Shown: positions 1 to 8,500 of the stretch, one piece after another | How positions within the stretch are numbered: the first letter of the stretch is position 1 | Layout: every line of letters begins with the position of its first letter | From: Anaerolineales bacterium UBA6663 | GTDB taxonomy: Bacteria; Chloroflexota; Anaerolineae; Anaerolineales; UBA6663 | Length of the DNA stretch: 9,985 nt | Direction: 5' to 3' | NCBI GenBank assembly: GCA_002455335.1 | Contig: DKKP01000391.1 | Span: 1 to 9,985, forward strand | Notes under the pieces: model-generated | The model's database searches: none | The model's input: only the letters and a program-made list of their open reading frames with translations | What the model was told of the DNA's origin: nothing | Made by a program: the position numbers and the translations under genes

Positions 1-49
1 GACTTAAACGAACCGGCCGGAGGAGACCTCCGGCCGGTTCGTTTAAGTC
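1..49 (-). terminator. Perfect 23-bp hairpin, probable terminator after the lipoprotein gene
   Basis: Bases 1-23 are the exact reverse complement of 27-49, with a 3-nt loop at 24-26. The stem centre is GC-rich (CCGGCCGG) and the outer end is AT-rich (GTTTAAGTC on the minus strand). It begins 9 nt after the stop codon of the minus-strand lipoprotein gene, as expected for an intrinsic terminator. The bases that would carry a U-tract on the minus strand lie outside the window, so its presence cannot be checked. On the plus strand the hairpin is followed by no T-run. It might also serve a convergent gene beyond the left edge. Confidence 0.75.
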
Positions 50-58
50 GATGTCGGC

Positions 59-670
59 TCAGGGCGTTGGCGTGTCGGTGGCGGGGAGCGGGATGACCGC
101 GATCGTCACGAACACGGTTTGGCCGAAGGCCGTGCCGTCGGGGGCGCGCGCCTGCCACCGCCCGGTATAGGTGCCCGGGGTGTCGGGGGCGCGGAGCTCG
201 ACCTCCCAGATGCCTTCGGCGCCGGCGCGGGCCGGGTAGATCGCGGCCTCGGTCGTTTCCCCCATCGGTTCCCCATTGGTCAGGGCTATGGCGTAATCGG
301 GCCCCCAGTCGCAGGTGCCGGCGTTGCGCATGAGCCAGCGCTTGGCGAAGATCTGGCCTGGCAGATACTGGGCCCCATCCGGCACCGTGACGTCTGATAC
401 GAACTTCGCGTCGTTTGTGCAGGGCCCGCCAAGCGTCGGTGCGAGCGTGACGACGGGCGGGCGGCTCGGCGTCGGCGTGAACAGCGCCAGGCTCGCGTCG
501 GGGGTCTCAGTGAAGACCGGGCTGAGTGTGGCCGTCGCCGCGGGCGTGCGGGTCGGTGGGAAGATCGTTGGGGTGCGGGCGGCTGTCGGCGTGCAGGCGG
601 CGAGAAGCGTCAGCGCCCCGATGAGCAACCCTGCACCGGACAACCCACGCCAAGAGAAAGCCGTGTTCAT
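59..670 (-). CDS. Secreted lipoprotein with NBR1-type Ig-like domain
   Basis: This 203-residue protein is predicted to be exported and anchored by lipid. It starts with a lipoprotein signal peptide: a short n-region with one Arg, a hydrophobic stretch at about residues 11-23, and a lipobox LAAC with Cys26 as the lipidated residue. Residues 27-80 are a low-complexity Thr/Pro/Ala linker of the kind that spaces a domain away from the membrane. Residues about 84-192 match the NBR1 Ig-like domain (known in Chloroflexota lipoproteins), shown by the RWLMRNAGTCDWG segment, the P-x-x-x-G turn and the final GTYTGRWQ and FVTI strands. Cys84 and Cys120 could form a disulfide. The C-terminus is again Thr/Pro-rich. 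An in-frame GTG at 694 would add eight residues; the ATG at 670 gives a normal signal peptide length and was preferred, although neither start has a clear Shine-Dalgarno. The gene lies 36 nt after the VOC gene, is probably co-transcribed with it, and is followed by the hairpin at 1-49. The ligand is unknown; a role in binding or adhesion at the cell surface is inference. Confidence 0.85.
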   Translation of the reverse strand: MNTAFSWRGLSGAGLLIGALTLLAACTPTAARTPTIFPPTRTPAATATLSPVFTETPDASLALFTPTPSRPPVVTLAPTLGGPCTNDAKFVSDVTVPDGAQYLPGQIFAKRWLMRNAGTCDWGPDYAIALTNGEPMGETTEAAIYPARAGAEGIWEVELRAPDTPGTYTGRWQARAPDGTAFGQTVFVTIAVIPLPATDTPTP

Positions 671-706
671 CGAAGCCACTTGCCGCTGCGCCACGCTTTG
701 GGCGGC

Positions 707-1147
707 TCAGGCGCCAGCCTCGGGCGAATCGCGGTGGTGGTCATGATGGTGGTGGGCGTCGCCCAAGGGGTCTTCGGGCTGGTTCCAGGCCCACAGCTCG
801 ATCGGGTTGCCCTCGGGGTCCTGCAGTCGGGCGAAGCGTCCGAAGTCGGCCGCGACGCGTTGGATGCGCTCGCCCTCGGCCTCGAGCCCTTTGAGGAACA
901 TGTCGAGGTCGTCGACGCGGTAGGTGACCATCAGACCGCGTCCGCCCGCAGTCAGCGGCGGCTTCGCCGGAAAGATCGCGAACTGAAAGGTCAGGCCCGA
1001 ACGTGGATCGTCGATCTCGCCGTACCAGTTGTCGTCGTCGAGATTGTGAAGCGTGACAAGGCCCAACCGCTTCTCGTACCACGCAGCCAGGGCTGCGGGA
1101 TCGTTGGCAAACAGGACGATTGCGTTGACGCCGAGGATTCGAGCCAT
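707..1147 (-). CDS. VOC (glyoxalase/bleomycin-resistance fold) family protein with His-rich C-terminal tail
   Basis: This 146-residue protein fits a single VOC domain (two beta-alpha-beta-beta-beta modules). Module one starts at residues 6-30 (VNAIVLFANDPAALAAWYEKRLGL), the usual strand followed by an FY/WY helix and LGL. Module two ends with RLQDPEGNPIELWAW at 107-121, the most typical VOC signature, with Glu117 at the usual metal-ligand position. The other usual ligands are not obvious: the first strand carries Asn rather than His, and the start of module two reads MVTYRVDD. Metal-dependent glyoxalase activity is therefore unlikely to be predictable, and the substrate is unknown. Residues 122-146 form an acidic, His-rich tail outside the fold, with six His in HHHHDHH (132-138). 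The ATG at 1147 has no Shine-Dalgarno, but a strong promoter ends 6 nt upstream, which suggests a leaderless mRNA. It precedes the lipoprotein gene by 12-36 nt. Confidence 0.88.
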   Translation of the reverse strand: MARILGVNAIVLFANDPAALAAWYEKRLGLVTLHNLDDDNWYGEIDDPRSGLTFQFAIFPAKPPLTAGGRGLMVTYRVDDLDMFLKGLEAEGERIQRVAADFGRFARLQDPEGNPIELWAWNQPEDPLGDAHHHHDHHRDSPEAGA

Positions 1148-1153
1148 AGGCCC

Positions 1154-1182
1154 ATTATGCCCGGTTCAATTCAGATTGGCAA
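1154..1182 (-). promoter_or_regulatory. Sigma70-type promoter for the VOC gene, probably leaderless
   Basis: On the minus strand, TTGCCA at 1177-1182 (5 of 6 matches to TTGACA) is followed by a spacer of exactly 17 nt and CATAAT at 1154-1159 (5 of 6 matches to TATAAT). Only 6 nt separate the -10 box from the ATG at 1147, so the expected transcription start falls on or next to the A of the start codon. The absence of a Shine-Dalgarno before this ATG agrees with a leaderless transcript. The site is one of the few AT-richer spots in the window. Confidence 0.6.
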
Positions 1183-1189
1183 AGTGGGA

Positions 1190-1270
1190 GGAGCGTGGAG
1201 CGTGGAGCGTTAAAACGTGCTCAGGGAGCGCGCACAACGCACCCCGCACGACACGCCCTGCACAACGCCC
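1190..1270. repeat. Low-complexity intergenic repeat with a 7-bp tandem unit
   Basis: Three exact tandem copies of GGAGCGT occupy 1190-1210. A short imperfect dyad follows (GAGCGT at 1205-1210 against ACGTGCTC at 1215-1222, with an A-rich loop). From about 1228 to the stop codon of the hydrolase gene the sequence is a degenerate C-rich string of GCACAACGC-, GCACCCCGC- and GACACGCC-like units. No open frame here looks coding. Such GC-rich degenerate repeats are common between genes in Chloroflexota. A weak terminator function for the hydrolase gene is possible, but no proper stem with a U-tract is seen. Confidence 0.55.
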
Positions 1271-2059
1271 CTAACGCACGCGCCTGACCCACTCCTCCTT
1301 GAGCGTCAGACCGCGGAGTTCGCCGGTATCTTTGAGCGAAAGGAAATCGGTGACCAGACGATTGAAGCGAGCCGTCTCATCGAGCATCGGGAAGTGGCGC
1401 GACTCGGCCAGCCCGACGCTGTGGACGTTCACGCCAAGCGCCTCCGTCACGCCGTCACCGGGCATGGCCACCAGGGTGTCGCGCGCGCCGTGGGCGAGCA
1501 ACACCGGCTGGCTGAGCTCGCCGAGCAGACGCGCCATCTCGGCGACGCGCAGCGCCTCGACGCTGGCCGCCACCGCGTTGCGATCGGTCTTGTTTGCCTC
1601 GCGCAGGATGGGCTCGAGATGCGGGCCGCGGTCGATGCAACTCTCGATCAATGCACCGGGAGCGCCGTCGAGCAGCCGTGGGTTGAGGTCAGTCGCATCG
1701 ATCGGCAGGCCGACGAGCAAGGCGCGGTCGGCCAACGCCGGATACAGTCGGCAGAGCAGGGCGACCACTGCCGCGCCGAGCCCATGCCCGACAAAGGCGG
1801 CCTTGACGATCGCAAGCCGATCCATAAAGGTGCGCAGCAGCTCGACCTGGCCATCGAGCCCGTAGTCAGCCCGCCGGCGCGCCGAGTCGCCGAAGCCCCA
1901 CAGGTCGAGCGCATAGGCGCGATAACTGCTGCTGACGGCCTGCAGCGTCGGCACCCAGTAGCGCCAGGAGCCCAGCCAGCCGTGGACAAAGATCAGCGGC
2001 CGGCCGCGGCCGAGCACCTCGTAGTGGACCACATCGCCGTCGACAATTAGTGCGCTCAT
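1271..2059 (-). CDS. Alpha/beta-hydrolase-fold protein lacking the nucleophile serine
   Basis: This 262-residue protein has the normal length and layout of a single-domain alpha/beta hydrolase. Visible are the oxyanion-hole motif FVHGW (residues 24-28), the strand and loop YALDLWGFGDS (49-59), the nucleophile elbow at 89-96, the acid Asp194 in HGARDTLV, and His222 in ESRHFPMLDE. The elbow reads GHGLG (91-95) instead of GHSLG, so the catalytic Ser position (93) is Gly (codon GGG at 1781-1783). With Asp and His kept but the nucleophile lost, ordinary esterase or lipase chemistry is not expected. The protein could be a binding or scaffold form, or use a different mechanism. The ATG at 2059 was chosen because the fold starts right after it; a longer frame to 2137 would translate the intergenic inverted repeat. 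No clear Shine-Dalgarno is seen. It lies 121 nt after the CheY-like gene, so its link to the signalling operon is uncertain. Confidence 0.88.
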   Translation of the reverse strand: MSALIVDGDVVHYEVLGRGRPLIFVHGWLGSWRYWVPTLQAVSSSYRAYALDLWGFGDSARRRADYGLDGQVELLRTFMDRLAIVKAAFVGHGLGAAVVALLCRLYPALADRALLVGLPIDATDLNPRLLDGAPGALIESCIDRGPHLEPILREANKTDRNAVAASVEALRVAEMARLLGELSQPVLLAHGARDTLVAMPGDGVTEALGVNVHSVGLAESRHFPMLDETARFNRLVTDFLSLKDTGELRGLTLKEEWVRRVR

Positions 2060-2067
2060 AGAAAAAC

Positions 2068-2177
2068 CGAAGGGCGAGGGGCGAGGAGCAAGGAGCGAGA
2101 CGCTGCTGCGCCAGGCTTCGTCGCTTCCACGCCACAATGCTTTGTATCGCTCATCGCTCTTCGCCTTTCGCTCCTCG
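2068..2177. repeat. Long imperfect inverted repeat, purine-rich arms
   Basis: The arm at 2068-2098 (starting CGAAGGGCGAGGGGCGAGG) and the arm at 2147-2177 are reverse complements at 24 of 31 positions, separated by 48 nt. Nearly all mismatches are A/G changes that leave G-T pairing possible on one strand. Each arm is itself built of degenerate units such as GCGAGGA and GAGCGA. The element fills most of the 121-nt gap between the hydrolase gene and the CheY-like gene. It could be a family of dispersed, MITE-like repeats, or an RNA structure that ends or protects the signalling mRNA. No transposase or target duplication is visible. Confidence 0.6.
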
Positions 2178-2180
2178 TCC

Positions 2181-2549
2181 TCACGCCCTTGCCAGGATCT
2201 CGGCCACCTTGGCCATCAATTGATCGGGTGCAAAAGGCTTGAGCAGGTACTCGGCCGCGCCGGCGTCCAGGCCCGACTGCACCTCGGCATCCTGGCCTTT
2301 TGCCGAAAGGAAGACCACAGGGATGTGCGCTGTGGCCGGATCGGCCTTGATCAGCTTGCACGCTTCGTACCCGCTCAGCCGCGGCATGCGTACATCGCTG
2401 AGGATCAGCTCGGGCACCTCGCGCTGCGCGACCTGCACAGCCTCCTCGCCATTGGCCGCCGTCACCACCTGGTGACCCGCGAACTCAAGCGTGAACTGGA
2501 TCAGGTCGCGGATGTCGCGCTCGTCTTCGGCAACCAGGATCTTGGCCAT
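2181..2549 (-). CDS. Stand-alone CheY-like response regulator receiver
   Basis: This 122-residue protein is a complete receiver domain with nothing attached. All phosphorylation residues are present: the acidic pair Glu8/Asp9, the phospho-acceptor Asp52 (in LILSDVRMP), Ser82 at the switch position, Tyr101, and Lys104 in LLKPF. It should be phosphorylated by a histidine kinase and act by binding a partner protein or by relaying the phosphate. It lies 43 nt downstream of the giant kinase, whose most likely partner it is. The ATG at 2549 is preferred over a GTG at 2555 because GAGG (2555-2558) sits 5 nt before the ATG and overlaps the GTG. A 9-bp hairpin lies just upstream of this site. The product has no output domain, so the final target cannot be read from the sequence. 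Confidence 0.93.
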   Translation of the reverse strand: MAKILVAEDERDIRDLIQFTLEFAGHQVVTAANGEEAVQVAQREVPELILSDVRMPRLSGYEACKLIKADPATAHIPVVFLSAKGQDAEVQSGLDAGAAEYLLKPFAPDQLMAKVAEILARA

Positions 2550-2551
2550 AA

Positions 2552-2558
2552 CCACCTC
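2552..2558 (-). promoter_or_regulatory. Ribosome binding site of the CheY-like gene
   Basis: On the minus strand GAGGTGG precedes the ATG at 2549. The GAGG core is 5 nt from the ATG. This decides the start, because the alternative GTG at 2555-2553 overlaps the site itself. Confidence 0.6.
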
Positions 2559-2564
2559 ATCGCC

Positions 2565-2587
2565 GCGGATCGCCTCGTGCGATCCGC
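2565..2587 (-). other. Intercistronic hairpin between kinase and CheY-like gene
   Basis: GCGGATCGC (2565-2573) pairs perfectly with GCGATCCGC (2579-2587) across a 5-nt loop. The hairpin starts 5 nt after the kinase stop codon and ends 6 nt before the Shine-Dalgarno of the next gene. There is no U-tract, so it is unlikely to be a full terminator. It may tune the relative amount of kinase and receiver by limiting translational coupling or by stabilising a processed mRNA; that role is inference. Confidence 0.5.
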
Positions 2588-2592
2588 AGGCA

Positions 2593-5500
2593 CTACACGA
2601 TCGCGAGCTCGCCGGCCTCCGCCAGCGGCAACGTCAGCGAGAACACACTGCCCTCGCCCTCAACGGATTGCGCCAGCCACAAACGCCCGCCCTGGGCCTC
2701 GATCAACTGGCGCGAGATCGAGAGCCCCAGCCCGGTGCCGGCCTTGGCCATCACTAGCGGGTTCTCGGCGCGCAGGAAGCGCTCGAACAGACGCTTCTGA
2801 TGCTCGGCCGAGAAGCCCACGCCTGTGTCAACCACGTCGATGCGCACCTCGTGCGTGGCTTCATCGACCCAGGCCCTGAACGCGATCGACCCGCCGGCCG
2901 GCGTGTAGCTGAAGGCGTTGTCGGCGAGGTTGGCGAGCACCTGCGTCAGGCGATTGCGATCCGCCAGCACCGCAGGCAGCCGCGCGGCGACCTCGGCCGA
3001 GATCGTCATCGGCTTGCCTTCCGACTGGCTGCGCCCGCGCAGCTGATCGGTCAGGACGGCCAGGATGTCGGCCGCCGAAACAGGGCGCAGGTCGAACTTC
3101 AGCCGGCCGGATTCGAGCCGCGAGATCTCGAGCAAGTCGTTGACCAGCGTATGCAGGCGTTCGGCATTCGACTTGACCACACCAAGCAACTTCTTCTGCT
3201 GGTCGCTCATCGGCCCGGCCGCGCCGAGCAGCAGCATGTCGACGTAGCCCTTGATCGGCGTGATCGGCGTGCGCAGCTCGTGGCTGACGTTCGTGACGAA
3301 CTCGCTCTTGATGTGCTCGATCTCGACGTCGCGTGTGACGTCGCGGATCAGCGAGACAGTGCCAATGAACTCGTCGCCGTCGACGACATGCGCGAGCGAG
3401 ATCGTCACAAGACGCTTGTCGATCAGCTCGATCTGCGTAAAGATCCGCGGGCCCTCGCTGTTCAGCCCGGCGCGCGCCGCAGCCTCGATCCAACTGCGAC
3501 CCTCGGGCGTGAACAGGCTGTTGAGCGCGCCGACCGGCTTGCCCAGCACGAGCTCGCGCTCGAGGCCAAAGATCTGCTCGGCCGCGTCGTTGAGCAGCGT
3601 CACCCGACCGGCGGCGTCGGCCACGAGCACGCCGTCGCCGATGCCCTCGAGGATGGCGCGGTTCTTTGTCGTCTCGACCTGCTGCTCGCGCAGCAACACG
3701 CCCAGGCGCTCGGCCTGATCGCGGATCAGGCGATAGAGCTCGGCGTTGTTGATGGCCGAGCCGACCTGGTTCGATGCTGCGGCGACAAGCCGTAGATGGT
3801 CGTCGTCGAAGGCGTTGACGCTCGGGCTGTAGACAAGCAAGGCGCCCAGGATCTCGTCGTTCCACTGGATCGGGACGGCCAGCGCGCTGCGGTGCTCGAC
3901 GTTCTGGCCCACGATCTTCTTCCAGCGCTCGTCGACATCGAGGTTGTGGATGATCACCGGCTGCCGGTTCTTGATCACCCAGCCGACCAGGCCCTCGCCG
4001 GTACGGAACGGGATCTCCTCGCCTCCGAGCGGAAGCACCTTCGGGCTGCCGAGCGCGGCGCGGTAGATCAGCTTGCCGGTATCTTGCTGGAGCAGGAAGA
4101 TTGAGCCCTGCGCGGCGTTGACGGCCTCTGTGACGAGATGCAGCGCGCGATGCAGCACGCGGTCGAGCTCGAGGCTCGAGGCCAGCTCGGTCGTGATCTG
4201 CAGCAGGGTCTCGACGCGCTCGCGCTCACGCAACACTTCCTTCGTGCGCTGGTTGACGCGGGTCTCGAGGTCGCTTGCGAACTGGGCGTTGGTCAGCGCC
4301 GCGGCGATCTGGGCTGCGACCGTCTCGCTCAGCTCGAGCTCGTCGGACGTGAACTCGCGCAGCGTGCGCGACTCGACAGTGAAGAGGCCGACGACAAGGC
4401 CCTGCGACACGAGCGGCGCGACGAGCCCCGAGCGCGCGCCACAGCGCGTCAGGTTGGCCCGGAACTCGGAGCTCAACCGCAGGTCGGTCTCGATGTCCTC
4501 GATCGCCAGCGTCCGGCGTTGGAGGATCTCGCCGGCGACGACGTCCTGCGTGACGTTCAGGCGCTGCCCGACGGCGCCGAAGTACGGATGCTCGGCCTCG
4601 ATCAGGCCGACCCGCCGATTGTCGTCGAAGAGCATCAGGCTCGCGTGATCGGCCGTGAAGATCTCGACAAGCTGACCGGCGGCCTGCCGCAGGATCAGGT
4701 CGAGGTCGAGCGTGGCGCTGAGTGAGTTGGCCATCCGATTGAGGAAGGTCATGCGCTCGTTGCGCTCGCCGAGCTCGACGGCCCGGGTCTGCACCTCGAC
4801 CAGCAAGCGCGCGTTCTGCAACGCGACGGCGGCCTGGTTGGCCAGGGTCTGGGCGAGTTCGATCTCGCCCGGCGTGTAGCGTCGCCGTGTGCGTGCCTCT
4901 TCGATCTGCAGCATGCCGACCGGCACGCCCGAGGCGACAAGCGGCAACACGAGCGCCGAGCGCGTCCCGCGGCGGTGCAGCGCCTCGCGATACGGCTCGA
5001 GCAAGCCTGTGGCGTCGATGTCCTCGATCGCGACAGGCGAGAGCGTCTCACGCGCGCGTGCAAACGCCGCGGCCAGCGGGGCAGGCGGGAAGCTTGTCGC
5101 CGGCTGATGGGCCGCCAGCACGGGCCCGCCGCCCTCGCCCTCGAAGGTGAAGAGCGCGAGTTGCGGCGCGTCGAGCGCGGCCGAGACCTCACGAACCAGG
5201 GTGTCGTAGAGCGCGTACAGGTCGAGCGTGCGGCTGAGCTGGCTCGAGATCCGGTTGAGCAGCGCCAATCGCTGCGAACGCGCATCGATCTCGATGCGCC
5301 GCTGTTCGTTTTCTTCGAACAACCGGGCGTTGTCGAGCGCTGTCGCGGCCTGATTGGCAAAGGCGGTCACCAGCCCAACCACGTCCTGGGCGTAGAAGTT
5401 GGGCTCGATCTTGTCGAGCGCCAACGCGCCGATCACGCGGCTCTTGCTCACCAGCGGCACGCCGAGCCACGAGTGCGTGGCGCCAAACACGCCGGCCGGG

Positions 5501-8500
5501 AAGCGCGGATCGAGCATGACGTCGCGCACCACGATCGCGGCGCCGGTGCGCGCCATCTCCGAGAACAACGCGCTGTCGGCCAGCGCCACGCGCAGACCAA
5601 TGCGCTCGGCATTGGCGTCCTCAGCCGGCGCGACTTCGGTTGCGGCCTGCGGCTCGGCCGAGTCTCCTGCCGGCGAGCGATCGAAGCCACGGGCGGCGGC
5701 CACACGCAGATCGTCGCCGTCGCGGAGCCAGAGCGTAGCGCTGTCGAAAGGCACCACGCCGGCCAGATGCTCGACCATGGCCTCGGCGACGTCGCCGGTG
5801 CGCAGGGTGGTGTTGATCTGCCCGGTTGCCTCGGCCAGCGCAGTGAGCTGGGTCGCACGGCGCTGCGCGGCCTCGACAAGCCGTGCGTTTTCGATCGCGA
5901 GCGCGGCCTGGTTGGCGAAGATCTCGGCCACCTCGATCAGGCTGATGTCGGGCCGGCGCCCGTCGGCCGGGGCCGCCAACGTGATCACGCCCAGCAGCGT
6001 GCGGCCGGCGGGCTCGGGGTCGTCGGTGCTGGGTTCAGCCGCAGCGTTCTGGGAGCCGGCGCCGACCATCGGCACGACAAGCAGGTCGCCCGAACGCCAG
6101 GTCCGCGCGTCGCCATCGGGGGGGGCCAGCAGCGGCGAGGTCGGGCCACCGGTGAAGGCCTGGGTCAGGTCGGCGGCGTGCTCGGCCGGCAGGAAGTACG
6201 AGGCGCTGACACGGTAGGCCTCGCGCATCAAACGTTCGAGCCTGTACCAGGGTTGGCCGGCCGGGCCAGGGCGCAGGCGCTGTGGCCCCTCGACGCCGAC
6301 CGAGGCGAGCCGCTGTCCGTGCTGCGACGAAGCATCGCGGACGTAGACGCTGACCTGACGGTAGCCGACCGACTCATGCAGGCCCGTGGCGATGGCCTGC
6401 AGGTTCGAGGTCAGGGCCGTATCGGCGCGGACGCTGCGCGAGATGTCGAGCAGGTGGCTGAGTTGCTCGGCGCGTTGCTGCATCACGGCGCTGCGGCGCG
6501 CCTCGTCCTCGAAGCGCCGGGCGTTGACGATCGCCGTGGCGGTCTGCGCGGCCAGCGCGGTCAGGATGTCTTCGGCTGAGGCGTCAAAGCCGTCGACGCG
6601 GCTTGTCTCCAGCCAGATCACGCCGCCCGGGCGGCCCTCGACCAGGATCGGCACGGCCAGCGTTCGGGCGTCGAGCGAGCGAGCCGGATGGGCCGTGGCC
6701 AGCGCCTCGCGCTCGAGTGTGCGATCGGGGCTCAACCCGGCGGCCGTCGCTTCGTCGGTCAGGAGCGTGATGGTTGCCCGATCGGCGCGCGTCGCGCGGA
6801 CGGCTTCGGCGTGCACAAGGCGCAGGATGCGCTCACGCTCAAGGCTGCCGCTGAGCTCGCGGCTGACATGGGTGAGCGCGGTCAGTTGCTCAACCCGACG
6901 CTGCAAGTCCTGGTCGGTGGCTGCGACAAGACGCGCCCGCTCGAGCGCCGACGCGATCTGCGCCGCGATGATCGTCAGCAGTTGCAGCTCATCATGCGCG
7001 AAGGCGCGCTCGCTGTGCGCCGCGACAAGGATCTCGCCCAGCGCGCGCTCGCCGGCGAGCAACGGGACCGATGCCAGCGATTCGAGCTGTTGATCGATGA
7101 TCAGCGCGCTGTAGGGGCCGGTCGCCCCGGCGCGGAGCAGCGCGCGTTCGAAGTGAAGCGACTCGCCGCGCCCGCAGGCGGTCTCGGCCCGTGGGTTGAG
7201 TTGCAGCAATGCGTGTGCGTTGGGCGCAAGCCCGATGACCGAATCGGGCTGCGGTAGCAGATCGCCGCGGGCATCGTCGATCAGCAACACGGCCCCGATG
7301 TCGAAGCTCAACAACCGTTGCGCGAGATGGATCGCCGTCTCGGCCACGCCCGCGATCGAGGTCTCGGCTGCCAGGGCGCTGGCGAGCTCGGCCAGACGCT
7401 CGGCCTGATGCGCGCGCGCCTGTGCCTCGCGCACCAGCCGTGTGTTTTCGAGCATGGCGCTGGCCTGGCGCGCGATCGTCGAGAGGCGCTCGGAGTCGCG
7501 TCGATCGAAGGGCCCGCCGTCGCGCCGGTTGGCGACCTGCAGCGCCCCGACCCGGCGTCCGCCGACGGATAGCGGCGTCAGCAATGTCGTGCGCACGCCG
7601 GCCGTCTCGGCCAGCCCGCGGAGCTCCAGCCACTCGGCCGGCAGGTCGGCGCGGACGTTGCGGCTCAAAACGTGATCGCGCGTGCGCCACAGGGCTTCGG
7701 CCGGCGTGCCTGGCGCAAGCCGGATCCGGTAGTTCTCGAGCACGATATCCGGCACGCCGAAGAACGGCGCCTGCGCGACAAGCGTCCCGGCGGCGACATC
7801 GAACATGAGCAGGCCGGCCAGCTCGACGTCGAGCCAGCGAGCGATCCGCTCGGTCAGCCGACCAAGGAGCTGTCGCGGGTCATCGGCGTCTTCTAGCGCG
7901 CCCGCGATCTCGCGAGCGATCTCGGCCAGTTCGGCGAGCTCACCGGCGTGTCGGCGCTCGATGTCGGCCTGGCGAGCATGGTGCAGCAGGGCCGCGACCT
8001 GGGCCGCCCAGCCGAGCAGCAAGTCGTCGCTGTGGACCGAGCCGGCCCCGGGCAGCGCGATCGTCAGCGCGCCGAGGTTGATATCGCCGATCTGAACCGG
8101 CGCCGCCGACCGCCGACTCTCAGCGCCTGCGCCGTGTTGCAGCGATCGGTTCTCGAACGCGGCTTTCGCCAACGCCTCGCACTGCGCGGATGAAAACGAA
8201 TCTGGGCCATGCGTGGCCACGCACTGCAGACGGCCCCCCGCCGCGTCGAGCCAGAGCGCGACTGAGCTGGCGCCCAATAACTGGCTCGTCTGCGTGACGA
8301 CGGCCATGTGGGCGGCCTCGAGGTCCGGGGCCGCCGCGATGGCCGCGCCCGCCAGCGCCAACGCCGCGGCGCTCGCCGCCTGATGATCCGGGTCCGTCGT
8401 GGGCAGGCGTCCGGCATCTCGGACCGTGAGCAGCAGACGCTGCACATTGGTCGCTCCGGGGATCGCGATCGATGTCAGCGCCAGATGGCGCTCGGCGACC

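Noticed and set aside
1281..2050. Plus-strand open frame of about 277 codons opposite the hydrolase gene
   Set aside because: The opposite strand carries a clear alpha/beta-hydrolase sequence; the plus-strand product has no recognisable features.
2060..2137. 26-residue N-terminal extension of the alpha/beta hydrolase
   Set aside because: It would translate the intergenic inverted repeat and is not part of the fold; the ATG at 2059 starts directly before the first strand.
2099..2146. The inverted repeat as a complete mobile element
   Set aside because: The 48-nt spacer is too short for a gene, no direct target repeats are seen at the outer ends, and no other copy is present in the window.
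4975..6579. 534-codon open frame on the plus strand opposite the kinase gene
   Set aside because: It is antisense to clear GAF-domain coding sequence, its translation is Arg/Gly/Ala/His-rich without any recognisable domain, and long antisense frames are expected in high-GC genes.
3727..8358. GAF modules as bilin-binding phytochrome-type photosensors
   Set aside because: No Cys-His chromophore motif or phytochrome PHY region is seen in any module.
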